A stretch of 64,000 nt of DNA from contig JASFXZ010000033.1 of NCBI GenBank assembly GCA_032209605.1, forward strand, positions 3,651,001 to 3,715,000, read 5' to 3'. The notes beneath the pieces are model-generated. The model saw only the letters and a program-made list of their open reading frames with translations. It was not told the DNA's origin and ran no database searches. The number at the start of each line of letters is the position of its first letter. Within the stretch, counting starts at the first letter, position 1. This DNA is from Mactromeris polynyma (lineage: Eukaryota; Mollusca; Bivalvia; Venerida; Mactridae). Made by a program: the position numbers and the translations under genes. Below, piece by piece: positions 10,801 through 63,219 of the stretch.

Positions 10801-10960
10801 TATTGCTTTATTTCTTCTAAACTAATATGTGTTTTATTTCTTTATTTCTCTCATACAATATGTGTTATATTGCTTTATTTCTTCTAAACTAATATGTGTT
10901 TTATTTCTTTATTTCTCTCATACAATATGTGTCATATTCCTTTATTTCATCTGTACAAAT
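7871..10960. repeat. 33/34-bp satellite with higher-order repeats
   Basis: Roughly 90 monomers of two types. The 33-bp type starts TTTATTTCTCTCATACAATA and ends TGTGTCATATTCC. The 34-bp type starts TTTATTTCCTCTAAACTAAT and ends ATGTGTTTTATTTC. One 34-bp monomer usually follows one to four 33-bp monomers. This makes higher-order units of 67, 133 and 166 bp that repeat almost exactly, for example the starts at 8599, 8765, 8898, 9031, 9197 and 9363. Because 33 bp is 11 codons, long stop-free frames (FISLIQYVSYS-type repeats) appear. They restart at every 34-bp monomer and are artefacts. Confidence 0.95.
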
Positions 10961-11945
10961 CTGTGTTAGCTCTATAATTATTTATTGTACTAACATGTAC
11001 ATAATTTGTCATATTTCTTCATTTCTTTATTTCAATTACACCATATAATTATGTCATATTCCTTTATTTCACTCAGGCATTATGTGCTATATTCCTTTAT
11101 TTCGTCTAAACAGATGTGTGTCATATTCCTGTATTTCACCTAAACAAATATGTGTCATATTTCTTTATTTCACCTAAACAAATGTGTCATATTCCTTTAT
11201 TTCACCTAAACACACCTTTGTCATATTTCTTTATTTCACCTAAACAAAGATGTGTCATATTCCTTTATTTCACCTAAACAAATGTGTGTCATATTCCTTT
11301 ATTTCACCTAAACAAATGTGTCAGATTTCTTTATTTCACCTAAACAAAACTGTGTCATATTTCTTTATTTCACCTAAACAAATCTGTGTCATATTTCTTT
11401 ATTTCATCTAAACAAAACTGTGTCATATTTCTTTATTTCACCTAAACAAAACTGTGTCATATTTCTTTATTTCACCTAAACAAAACTGTGTCATATTTCT
11501 TTATTTCACCTAAACAAAACTGTGTCATATTTCTTTATTTCACCTAAACAAAAGTGTGTCAGATTTCTTTATTTCACCTAAACAAAATTGTGTCATATTT
11601 CTTTATTTCACCTAAACAAAACTGTGTCATATTTCTTTATTTCACCTAAACAAAACTGTGTCAGATTTCTTTATTTCACCTAAACAAATCTGTGTCATAT
11701 TTCTTTATTTCACCTAAACAAAACTGTGTCAGATTTCTTTATTTCACCTAAACAAATCTGTGTCATATTTCTTTATTTCACCTAAACAAAACTGTGTCAG
11801 ATTTCTTTATTTCACCTAAACAAAACTGTGTCAGATTTCTTTATTTCACCTAAACAAATATGTGTCAGATTTCTTCATTTCACTCGCACAAATTTGTTTC
11901 ATATTACACCTAGACAATCTGTGTCAGATTTCTTATTTACAAAAT
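10961..11945. repeat. Divergent subfamily of the 33/34-bp satellite
   Basis: About 28 monomers of the form TTTATTTCACCTAAACAAAA followed by CTGTGTCATATTTC (34 bp, with some shorter variants). They align with the neighbouring satellite but differ at 'cacctaaacaaa'. The junction (10,960-11,100) is degenerate, as if two expansions met. Confidence 0.9.
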
Positions 11946-12100
11946 TCAGTCATCATTTACTTACAGCAGCTGGAAAAGCCCATGAAGACTGCTATACTTC
12001 ACAAGGGCAAATCCAGGTGGGACCTTTATTTTTCTTTCAGTCAAAATTCATGTCGGATTTCTTTATTTCATCTCCACCAAATCCATGTTAGAATTGATTA
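11946..12100 (+). other. Degenerate end of the satellite with an exon-like island
   Basis: Positions 11,967-12,016 (50 bp) are richer in G+C than their surroundings. They are preceded by 'catcatttacttacag' and followed by CCAG|GTGGGA, so they have the outline of an internal + strand exon. A last degenerate satellite monomer follows at about 12,050-12,090. No protein similarity is recognisable, so this is noted and not called as a gene. Confidence 0.3.
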
Positions 12101-14045
12101 TATAAACAAGAATATACACACCGTGATTTTATTCTCACAGTCAATAAACACAACAAATGTTTGTTTTTTTAGTCAGTATTTTAATAGACATATTTCTATA
12201 ACCGATAGGTAACAATAGAATATTTAACATCAGCAGCAGCTAAACTGGTATAAAGAATTCTAAATTAAACAAATAGTAAATAAACAAAAAAAGAACAAAA
12301 ATGCCAATCCTGTAGTCACAAATAGGTAACCAAGGTTACAACATGGATTTCTATGTCATGCAATTGTTATAAATGTGAATCATTGACTAACTTTCTATAT
12401 AAAACTTGCCTACTACAGTGAGGTCTCATAACATATTTAACACATTTAGTCAATGATATTATTAATAGTTTCCAACGAAGCATAGATGTCTGAATTTAAG
12501 TCAAAAACATGACTTTGTGTTTTGTTAATTTAAAACATGCAAGATTAACAATGCTTTGAGTTTCAGTATGATCATGGTACTCTGTATGTATACTTATGTG
12601 TGATCATTTCATGACAAAAGTCTCATTTCCGTAACAACAAAACTAACATATACTCAACTAAACTTAGGGGTTAGGTACTTATTGAATAAATTTGTTTTAA
12701 TCTAGAATTAAGGTAAGTTTGTCATGTCAAAGTTAAGAAAAAAGTGTGTCTTACACATGGTGAAATAAATCTACAGCATGGCAGACCTAATGAGCAAAAT
12801 ATCAAAAATCGTGTCAACTGTTACTATGACAATTCTCGTTCAACATGGCTCTAAGTAACAGATAAAATGTAAATACACAATACATTAAATACATATACCT
12901 TCCAAAAAATAACACTAAATGCACATTTAAATGCGCCACTGGAGTACAAAGGCAAATGGTCAAATATTATAAGCAGACTAGAAGCAGATGCATCATGGGT
13001 AAAAATTTGTCATGGATAAACGTTATTCAGGATGTCAATCCATCAAACATTTGTTTGCACAAAACTGTTTACTACATGAAAACGACAAGCACGAACAACT
13101 ACAGGTAGATTACCATAGCGATTTTATCATCTTAGTAAATTAAATCAAAATTATGATGTTTTTTACACATACTGAATATCAGTAAAATAATCGGCTTTGA
13201 AACAGTACTCCAGCTATGTGATGAGGCAATTCCCTGATGAGGCATATTAAGCGACTTACAAAATTGTTAAATTTTTTTTAAAATGTCAAATTCTCTTTCA
13301 TAAACAAATTGAAACTTAACATTATTAATGCAGGTCTAAAATCTCAGAGAAAAAGCAAATGTTTGAGGTTTGACAAACTAATGTAAAAATGCGGCTAGCT
13401 TACGGTTATAGCTCAATTCATGTCCCCGACATATCGAGGGTTAGCAGCAAAACCTGTCATAATCGCGTCTTTACTAAAACTAAGTTACAACTGTTTTGCG
13501 CTGACGCTCGACATACAAGATATACATCTAGTACTGGTACAGTATACGTCGTCTCATTCTACTACAAGGACATATAAAATAATGTTTTGTTAATAATAGA
13601 ATTATTTCTAGAGTCTAACAAATCAATTTTACCCGATTATATATAATTTGTTCAAATATATCACAAAGTATACACAGATATTTGTGACAAAAAAAGTTAA
13701 AATAATCAACCTTAACAAGGAAATGAACACTTGCGTCTCATTTCTTTCCAAGAAAACAATATTTTTACACAATAAACAAACATTTCAAAGTTACACGATA
13801 CAACATATATCGGAAAAAATGTACAACAGACCCTTAAGAAAAAGGGTCCATTACTTCCACAGAGTGCTTGCATCATATACAAAATAACCCTAGAAACATC
13901 TGAGATCATAAAGTGGCTTGCTACCGTAAAATCAGACATGTTTGCAAGGGATTTATTATCGCTATTGTTGCGAGATTGTTGAATTTGCAAAAATAAATGT
14001 TTGCTTAATAAGTACTATACTGAACGTAAAAACACACAAACATTT
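12101..14045. other. AT-rich intergenic stretch
   Basis: Lies between the satellite and the probable 3' end of SoxD. No coding or repeat feature can be supported. The frames at 13,389-13,577, 13,648-13,887 and 13,712-13,990 are not recognisable. Confidence 0.5.
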
Positions 14046-14049
14046 AACC

Positions 14050-16378
14050 TTGCAAAACAATGCAATAACTTTATTGGCCTTGCAAAAATATTTCATTTTA
14101 CCGTAAGTGTATTTTAACAAAGCATGTCAGTACGATACAGTGCTGTCAACTGGAAATTTTAACAATTGCGACGTTGTTTCAAGTTCTTGAATTCTACCTT
14201 AAAATCAATCATCATTTATTTCAAATGAAAGACTCTTTATTGAACAAATTCAAATATCTTTTTGGATTTCAAAATCATTCATACTAATATTAGATACCTG
14301 TACATTCTATGGATTTCATGTTCATTATCTCATCAGATTATCAAGTTTATACCAAAATAAGACGAAATATTTTAAATTAAGTTTCTGGTTCAACTTAAGA
14401 AAATTCATAATTTCAAAGTCTGATCTAACTTTTTTCTGGAATTACTTAAATCCATTTCCAACACTGAAACTTCTATTCCAGCAAGAATGGTATTATTATT
14501 TAACAATGACATATTAACAGTAAGGGCTGATATGTATTGTTATTGACCCGCCTGGAAGTAATATTAACTGAAGATATACAATGTAGTTGTGAAAACTATG
14601 GATAGCAAGTCATTATAATTTTTTTGTGTCATTATTGTTTTTTATAGAAACTTGCATGCTGCACTTTCCACCAATGAACAGGTTTTGGCTGTTCAGTTAA
14701 TATATATTTCAATAAACATAAAACATGACATGTTATAGTTCGTATATTTTTGTTCTTTCGTGGAACATTATTTGGCATAACCACACAATGCAGTTCTGGT
14801 TATATTTTAGTTGAGATATTAATTTGACTAGAAGTGTTCACAAAATTGGAATTTATCAACAATTAACACAAGTACAGTAAATATTGGACGCTGGACATAT
14901 ATTTTACACCCATTTATGGCACTTTGCACTGAAAGTTTGTCAGAAACCTAGCAAAACTAGTGTGCAAGACACTTCAACCTCGATGAGCACATTTTGTATA
15001 CGAAGGAATCAAACGGATTAAATCTCAAAACATATTATATGAATCTTGCAGTAATAGTCAACATATAGTGTCAATCCATATTTTCAATCATCTCTAAGCA
15101 TTTTGAAGCAATAGTAAAATACTATAGACACTTTATATATTATTCATAACATTTTTATTATTACAGAAAATTTAACAACGCGACTGATTTCATTCAGAAA
15201 CAGTCATTAAACAATGTGAAATGACATGATAAGATTTTTATAACCCTTATGGCATGACTCGCTGTTAACGGGATCAGTCAATAAATACAGTAAAATGAAA
15301 TACGGCGATTTTGAGAACAATCCACATTTGACATGAACAAATTGTGAAAATGACAACAGGTTGCATCAACTTTTCAATATTTTGAACACAATACAGAATT
15401 TATGGCACTACAGCATAATGTATATATAAATCAGACAATTTGTTCAGTAATTCACCAGTCAAGATTTACTGTAATCATTTAAATTACCTCCCCTTGAATT
15501 CAGTGCAATTGTCTCCCCTTATTAACTGCATATTCTTCCAAATATCTCTTATCTCTCGAAGCCTCGACTATGTTTTTTGGAAATATTTGCAGACAATTTA
15601 GCTATACAGATAACTTGCATCTTTGCAGATTTTTTCTACATATATAACATATCTATATACAGCATATCTGAGTTACTTAAAATACCGACAGTTTGTACCG
15701 GTATTCTTTTGGATTTCCATGTATAAAGAGTCAGTGGATTTCTTGTATGGGAAAAGCAATCTCATAGGTTATACTTTTGTTCAATATATTCATAATAAGC
15801 ACATTTTTATAACGCTATGCTACATTAATATTATAAGTATATATTTCATAAAAAAATGGCAAAATGCCAAAAAAATGTCTACTCTAAGCATTGTCAATTT
15901 GAGTAACTGTACAATATATGTTCTGAGACATAAAGTTAATAACAAAAATATACAATTATAGGCATATAACTAACTCAATTCTTTAATAATTAACTGTCAT
16001 TTGTGCAAATTTGCTACAAATCTATAATAAAACACAATGTTATACAGTATATAGCAACTAGCTACTTGTCAAGCTCCCCTAATGTCACACCCATATCTCT
16101 AACTAGCTTCAACACAGCAGTTTAATGTTTAAAACCTCGTACAAAGATCATTCACCGCTTCTGCTTCACTTCCTAAGTCTATAGACTGTGTCACACGGGC
16201 GTTCGTAACTATGTATCTCGTCAAAAGTGGATTACAAGTATATTCACCCATCTGTGAATCTCCCCATGTTCGTGTATAGCACCATTCTATCGTCCTCCTC
16301 TCAACAACAGTGCACCAGTCTATTTCTTAAGCGATATGGACTCGACTGAGTACAGTTTAAACTTTAAAAATGTTTGAG
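14050..16378 (-). other. SoxD: Probable SoxD 3' UTR
   Basis: A long AT-rich non-coding stretch directly after the SoxD stop codon at 16,379-16,381. SoxD/SoxE-type transcription factor mRNAs often have long 3' UTRs. Its extent is an inference from the poly(A) signal at 14,070-14,075. Confidence 0.4.
14070..14075 (-). terminator. SoxD: Candidate poly(A) signal of SoxD
   Basis: AATAAA on the - strand, in the context GGCCAATAAAGTTATTG, about 2.3 kb downstream of the stop. Other AATAAA sites lie nearer the stop in this AT-rich sequence, so the true end is uncertain. Confidence 0.35.
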
Positions 16379-56324
<39,946 letters not shown>

Positions 56325-56328
56325 ACTC

Positions 56329-59300
56329 CTGAAACACACGAAACAAGAACTTGGTGTATTATGCGTTCAACTTGCTAACATAGGTGGTAAAATTAAAACT
56401 CATCTCCTGTCAAAATGATGTTTCTTTTATGATAGGTAATTTGTAAAATATGTGCCGTATAATTACATAATATGCAAATGAAAATAGAATTCATAACAAA
56501 CCTACACATAAAGTGTCAAACACGACTGTCAGAAAGCAGCCGAAACAATGAAATATAATATAAAGCACGTTTCAGCTCTAAGTTATTTATTTGTAAAAAA
56601 AGCACTTTGTTGATAAAATCCTGGTGAGTCAAATGAATTCCACATGCTACCAGCAACGTAAAGCAAAGAGACTTTGTGTGTCATAAGCAGTGTGCATTCA
56701 TACTCCAGCAATAATAATATAGCTCTGTAAATGATTAAAAAACACCAAAAAAAAAATTCACTTGAAGAATTTGAATTGAGTAGGTGTTGTTTTTTATTAC
56801 ATAGCTAGATTCGTGAACTCACTTTTCATTAATTGTGACGTTCATTTTAAACAATAATCTAACTAAATTCGTATCATAAAATCTAAAATATTTTCTGACA
56901 ACGATACCGCATGCCTGTCGCAGAACGGTATTTTTCAACGCTAAATCAACCAAAGTTAACAACAGTATTCATTGTCAAAATTTTTGTGCAACCATTATAT
57001 ATCCATCACGCTTATCGCTGCAGACGACATTTTATTTTCCTTCTTCAAACAAGCAAAATTCCAAAAACTTACTGCCCAACAAGCTGGTTGTTATCTTAGC
57101 AGTACCGACGTCGAAACTTAATTCATAATTATAGTAAAATATTGCACGTCTGCGAAAAATATGAGCCGACAACATTTGATTATCTACGATTATAATCTAT
57201 CAAGAAATAAAGACAGAATTGTCAAATTATTGTAAATATTGTAATTTTTTATTCAAAAGTATGTACTGCAAGTTCTTGAGAATTTCAAAGATAAGCGATC
57301 GTAAAATATTCTAATAAGACGATCTGCATACGATAATATTGAGAAAATTATATAAACACTGTCTCGAATATCGTCACAGAATGTGAATGTTTACATTTAG
57401 CTTGTAACAAACGCATTTCAGTGCAGTAAACCATTTCATTAAATTTCATAAAAAAGTGTAATTTATGAATGATAACAACGCAAGATTTATAACATAAATT
57501 CCCCTCCCACATTTTGATTTCTATTTAATATCATCACTTTTTTACTGTAGCATTTTTTTCTCACACTTTTTGATATTTTTTTTATCAAATTAAATAGCAT
57601 TGAATATTATAGAATATGGCAACTAAAATGATAAAAATAATAAATTTTATATTATTTGAAAGCTTACTTCATCATATATAATTTATTCTGTCAAATTCAT
57701 ACCTTTGATATAAACTCCAAAAAATCAGTATACTTCTTCAAAGAAAGAATTAATCAAGAAAGGATTTCTAATTAACACTTTTAATTAATATCAAGATAAA
57801 TTAATTATTAATTAGAAAAGTATTTATTTTCCGAGAAATAATAATTCTAATAACATACACATCACTGTTCAACTTAACGATCATTAGTTTAACCTGTAAT
57901 TAGTAATTGTCGTTGATTTGTTTAACACAAAAGAATGTTTTAAACAGTGAATAAATGTAAAACAAAGGAGAGGAAATAATTTTAATTATTTTAATTATTG
58001 TCAACAAACTTCCTCATCTTATCTTTCTCCAACAATCTAACTGACCTGGGGGCAAAACCGCGAGTGATTGTCAAAGCTCTGTCATTGTCAATACCTTTTG
58101 GCAATTTGAATTCATTATACTGTATAATAACGGTATAGTCATACATTTCTATAGTAATCTCCATGTAATATGTCTAATTACTGACATATACCTGTCATGA
58201 GTATAATTTCAAACATGTAAGAAAGTTAACCAATTTGTAATTAATAATCAATTAAGTTAAGTTGCTCATTGAGGAATAATTTGTAGTTCAATTCACATAT
58301 TGATTGATGACCACAAACAAGTGATGTATTTTGTCAGTCTATTGACCAGATAGAAATTCCTTATATAGTTATTTCATTATTCATTCCAGTATTAATAATG
58401 CTAATTAGATTAATTAAGATCCAACAGCTATGACCATCGAATTGTTTGCGTATGAGTCTTCTTTGAATGAGATTAAAACATCAGTATCACCCGGGGGGGT
58501 TCAACGTAAAAATAAAGAAAAAGTGATTCATTATACATGTAGCAAACATTGTCACCACGACAAGTACATGGCCTATTATACGAGCATCCTGGGTTATAAC
58601 TGTAACAAACACAAGCTCACCAATTAAATATCACAATTAAATTCCATGAATTTGTAATGTAAACAATTATATTAATTATTTATCAATAGTAATGAATCCA
58701 TCACATAAAAATGCGATATATTGAAACGCTTCACAAAATAGTCCATAAATAAAACGATTTTTTTATATAATCAGCGCTAAATGTCTGCAGCCTTTCACAG
58801 TCTGAATAAGTTGAAAGAGAATACTTTTTCATATTTATTTTTGTATCACATTTAATATTTTCATATTCATATAAAATATCAATACGAGACTGCGCTATCC
58901 CTCCGTATGCTCCGCCCACCCTATTGTCATTGCATAATCAACTTGAGAGCCATTGTAGTTACATACTGTGAATAGTTTTGCCGAGCTTTTGTTCGATTAA
59001 TGAAATTTCCATGCACGGCTTGAAATTCAAAATAGATATTTCTCACACAGAGGTAATGAGGCCCTTCTTTCAAAGCTGTCACCTAACCTAACATAACTCA
59101 TGTATCATTTATAAGGTAGGATAAGTCACAGTGTGTATCAGTCAGAGTCAACTACAAAAGTCTCAACCATATGCTACAACTCGGTTAATGCACTTGAACA
59201 GTTCCTTTTAAATGAATGAAAAACAAACTCAATGTCATTTAACTGGAATACATTCCAATACACAAACCAGATAAAGATGATTTATTTTAATATTATCAGT

Positions 59301-60080
59301 CACATAAACAGCATATAAAGGTATGTGCCAGCATCCATAAAGAGGGAGTAATGAAAAGGGCTGAAATATGTCCATTACTTTGAGCTCAAGTAAGTCGGGC
59401 TTGTGATTTCGCTTAAACGGCCAGTATAGAAGACTTTGGCAGCTAGGATAATATGCGGCCCCTCTATAGTTAAGAACAGGGTCTTGTCGACACACAACTT
59501 AAATTTTCTTCCATAAAATAGAGTTCCGCTCAAGACTGGAAAAATCTGAAGCCAGGTAAGTATTCAAACGTTAAATGAATCGGGCCAAAGTAACGCGCCG
59601 AGTACCGAGCATGGCCTCAGAAATGATGAACCAAACAACAAGTAAACAGTTGATAAACATGCGAAATTCCACACAAAAGATGCTCCTTACAAAATTTACC
59701 ATCCATGCATTACAGGATTATAATCTGAAATCCTTAGAGAAAATATAATAATCCCTCTTATAGAAAAGATAGAAATATGAATTTCAATGAATTATAATTA
59801 TTGTAAAGAATTTTCCGATAAATAAAGACACTTAGAGAGAAAGTGTTTGAAACGCATAAAGATTTTTAAAAGAAATGGAGCTTTATTTTATGTTAAAAGT
59901 GCACAAGTAGACTCGAACATATAAAGCAAAATCGCACAACAAGACAGTGATATTGGTTGATTGTCATATTTACATAATTCATAAGCGTTCACTTGTGATT
60001 TTCATGCAATAGTCATTCTCACAGAGCACAGGGCAATATATGAAACATTCCTGTAATACGCAATAATGTACAGGGCCTTT
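56329..60080 (-). other. SoxD: 5' non-coding intron or flank of SoxD
   Basis: The acceptor at 56,329-56,330 implies at least one non-coding 5' exon further right. One candidate donor on the - strand is GGGCA|GTAAGTTTTT near 57,070, preceded by a CpG-containing stretch (57,070-57,120). The rest is AT-rich. The frames at 58,430-58,627 and 59,235-59,495 are unrecognised. A consensus + strand donor CAG|GTAAGT also occurs at about 59,552-59,560, without supporting coding sequence. Confidence 0.4.
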
Positions 60081-60081
60081 A

Positions 60082-60288
60082 GTTTCACAAACAGTAACCA
60101 GTCAATATTGTGATATTTCACAAACAGTTACCAGTCAATATTGTGATATTTCACAAACAGTAACCAGTCAATATTGTGATATTTCACAAACAGTTACCAG
60201 TCAATATGGTGATATTTCACAAACAGTAACCAGTCAAAATTGTGATATTTCACAAACAGTTACCAGTCAAGATTGTGATATTTCACAG
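60082..60288. repeat. 33-bp minisatellite, about six copies in alternating pairs
   Basis: The unit is TTTCACAAACAGTAACCAGT followed by CAATATTGTGATA. Copies strictly alternate between GTAACC and GTTACC, so the higher-order unit is 66 bp (three dimers). Later copies carry single changes (atatgg, aaaatt, agattg). Confidence 0.9.
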
Positions 60289-60289
60289 T

Positions 60290-62149
60290 ACTACAACAAT
60301 TCAGTCAAAGCATATCGTCAGCCAATGTGTTTGGTCTTCCATCATATTGTTAGAAGATTCATAATGATGAACATACCATACTTATTCCATTCAAATGTGA
60401 CCATATATGCTAAAAGTGGGCAAAAATATTCTTAACAAAAGAATATTAATGGGTTAAAATCTCGCCAGGAAACGGCCTATTTGTTATGTCACAAATTTCA
60501 AATCAGTGTACCGAACTCGAGACTGAACGGATCATGAAGTGTGTGACAGGACTGAATGAGCACCATATGATGAACTGTCTGATTTAATAAATTTTGAAAA
60601 AAAAATTCTGTCTTAAAATATCATTCCTGTAACCCGTTGAAATGTGATATTTATCATTAGTGCATTATATTTCACATGAACAGTAAGATGCACTATGATC
60701 CGATTGTAATAAAATCTCATTTATTTTCTCAATGGAAACTCGGCGACAATAGAAACTAAATTAGAAGAACCCATTAAAATTTATGAAAAATGGCTCGTTT
60801 CACCGGTGAAAATACTCTAAGGCTTTTTATTTTCTATTTTATAACCTAATGTCTATAAAAAATGAGGTATTTTCTCATTACTACAATTAGCCCAAATAAC
60901 TAATAATGACAGAAAAGAAATCAACCATTGTTGATGCCATTTGGTAAACTTTTTGTTCCATTGAGACGCTTTGCGTTATTCTATTAGAGTTGTTGACAGA
61001 AAATGAAATATCTGAAAATCAAAAAAAAAATACAAAAGCTTGTTTAGAAATTCTAAATGCCAGACTCTTTTGTTGCATTATGGGGAATGACGCAGACGAA
61101 TTATACGTAGAACAATAGCGTGTGGTCTGAATACGTAAATTTATTGTAAAATCTAGCACTCAAGATGCATTGACATTGTCGCCTCATCATTTAACTATTG
61201 TGTAATACATACGACGACGCAATAGCTTGTTATATAATGGCCATTATTTTAATGGGGAGTTTGTTCTTTCCTCCTATTGATGTCTTTTCAATTATCTTTT
61301 CACGCTAAATACATTCCATATTTGTTATGTGATGATAAATCAAAATTTCAATGCACATAATAATGAAACAAATAATGCACACAAATTTATTGACAAAAAA
61401 AACCAACAAGATTTGCCATTGGCTGCCATGTATGAACACTTCTCCTTACATTTAATGGCCATAACTAACTTTAAAAAAATACGAAACATCAACTGTCAAA
61501 TGGTAAATTATGTGAAGTTGCTGACATTAGCAATGTATCTACAAAGGGGCACAAGACCCGACTTTAACAAACAAGAAGCAAGAATGTGTTTGTATTCTTT
61601 GAATAGGGACATCTGGAACCATTAGGTTTTAGAACTCAGATTTGCAACCAGTCTCAGAATGCAGCCTTGTCACTGGTCAGTTTGAAGACAGTGCTTAAAA
61701 CCAAACACTTCAGTTCCGAGACTCAGATCTCAGGTACCCAAATTTTGAAGGTGCAGTCTTTGCATAAAAACAAAAGGGGTTTGTGAGAAGTCAGGGGTCA
61801 AGTAATGGACTCTTTATCATGGTGCCAGAAAGCCTGTGACTAACCTTTTCACACATTTTGAACACATTCAATATGACCTTTTGAGCAACATATCTGATAA
61901 AAATGGACAAAGACACTAGGCCTTTGACTATTGTTTCGGATGTCCTCTGTTACGATATATCTAACATCTTACATGCAAGGGGTCAGTGTAAAACCATAAA
62001 AACAAAGAACAAGGTCTATAAATAGAAAAATATGACACTAAATTTCCAAAAGGGGTCAAATGTAATGGAGAGAATTGTGAAAGGGGTAATATTTCAGCAG
62101 AGGTGATCACTGACACAGGGTTAACTGTATGTACTTTCGGTCTTAACAA
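60290..62149. other. Non-coding stretch
   Basis: No gene is supported. The 98-codon + frame at 61,329-61,625 is not recognisable and has no splice or start context that stands out. The stretch 61,540-62,130 is less AT-rich but unidentified. Confidence 0.45.
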
Positions 62150-62151
62150 TA

Positions 62152-62300
62152 CAGTAAAACCTTAATAATAAGACCACCTTTGGGAATCTTTGAAAGTTGT
62201 ATTCTTATTGAGGTGGTCTTGAGGTATTGAGGTTGAATACAGAGCAAAACAGTGAAAATGGACTTGAAAATTACGGTGGTCATTAAGTGGGGTTTTACTG
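62152..62300. mobile_element. pogo/Tc1-like MITE, 149 bp, with TA target duplication
   Basis: Left end CAGTAAAACCTTAATAATAA with GACCACC following. The right end on the other strand is CAGTAAAACCCCACTTAATG with ACCACC following. TA flanks both ends (62,150-62,151 and 62,301-62,302). There is no coding capacity. Confidence 0.85.
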
Positions 62301-63082
62301 TATATTGACATTACTGAGAAAATAAAAATATTATTGTTTTATGGTAGAGTACTTTCCTTCAGCATCTTGTGCATCAAATACAAAAACTTCCATAAATACA
62401 GTTATGATATATGGGAATCAAAGTACTGTGAGGCACTAAACAGATATTGGTTTATTTTGAGATTTTTTTTAATAAATCAAACATTAGCATTAAAATATAT
62501 AAACAGTTATCTTGTCATTACATGCTTTCTTTATGAATAATGATCATGTCAACCAATACTTTGAACTTTCCTTGTTTTTACAGTAATACATGTCATTAAA
62601 AGTATTAGACTACACAGAAGACATGGCCTAAGGGCAAGCATCAATTGTAACCTTATTTAACACATTGATGATTGAATAAACTCTGTCTTGATATATAGTG
62701 GTATCTTTAATGACTACAAATCATCAATATTGGTGAAATATAGATGCAGTAAATATGTTTCGTCAAATTTTTTATTAAGAACATCCGAAACCCCATTACT
62801 GCATCCAATATGGACAACTGTCACAAAGGCAGGCCAATAGTTACACAGAAACATACAGAGACAATTGCTTAGATAAAAATGTCATTGGTTCTAGAAATAT
62901 GCAAGTAATGTTCCCGCCCTCCCAAGAAAACCTCCTGCACCTCTGTAAGATTGTAGCTAGATCTAGCTATGGGACTGAAAGGCAGAATGAACTGATCAGA
63001 CAAGAGCAGTCATGGTATGGTACAAATGGGTCAGCTAAATGTTGAAGCAAATCGCCTGGATAGATCAAATCACCTAACGATA

Positions 63083-63215
63083 CGGTAAAACCTCATCCGA
63101 ACAGCCCTCTCCCGCGCAACAGCCTCTCTTCAACAGTAGCATCAAATTTTCCTGTAATAACAATTTTCTGTCAAATGAACCTCTCTAGAGCAACAACCTC
63201 TCAACAACAGCCAGT
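63083..63215. mobile_element. Degenerate pogo/Tc1-like MITE end
   Basis: Begins TA then CGGTAAAACCTCATCCGAAC, like the other MITE ends here. It holds two related internal pieces, 'gcaacagcctctcttcaaca' and 'gcaacaacctctcaacaaca'. No matching right end was found, so it is called a fragment. Confidence 0.45.
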
Positions 63216-63219
63216 ATTT

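Noticed and set aside
59500..59560. Consensus + strand donor CAG|GTAAGT that might mark a divergent gene's first exon
   Set aside because: No promoter, start codon or downstream + strand exon could be linked to it.
61329..61625. 98-codon + frame
   Set aside because: Composition matches the surrounding non-coding sequence and no domain or motif is recognisable.
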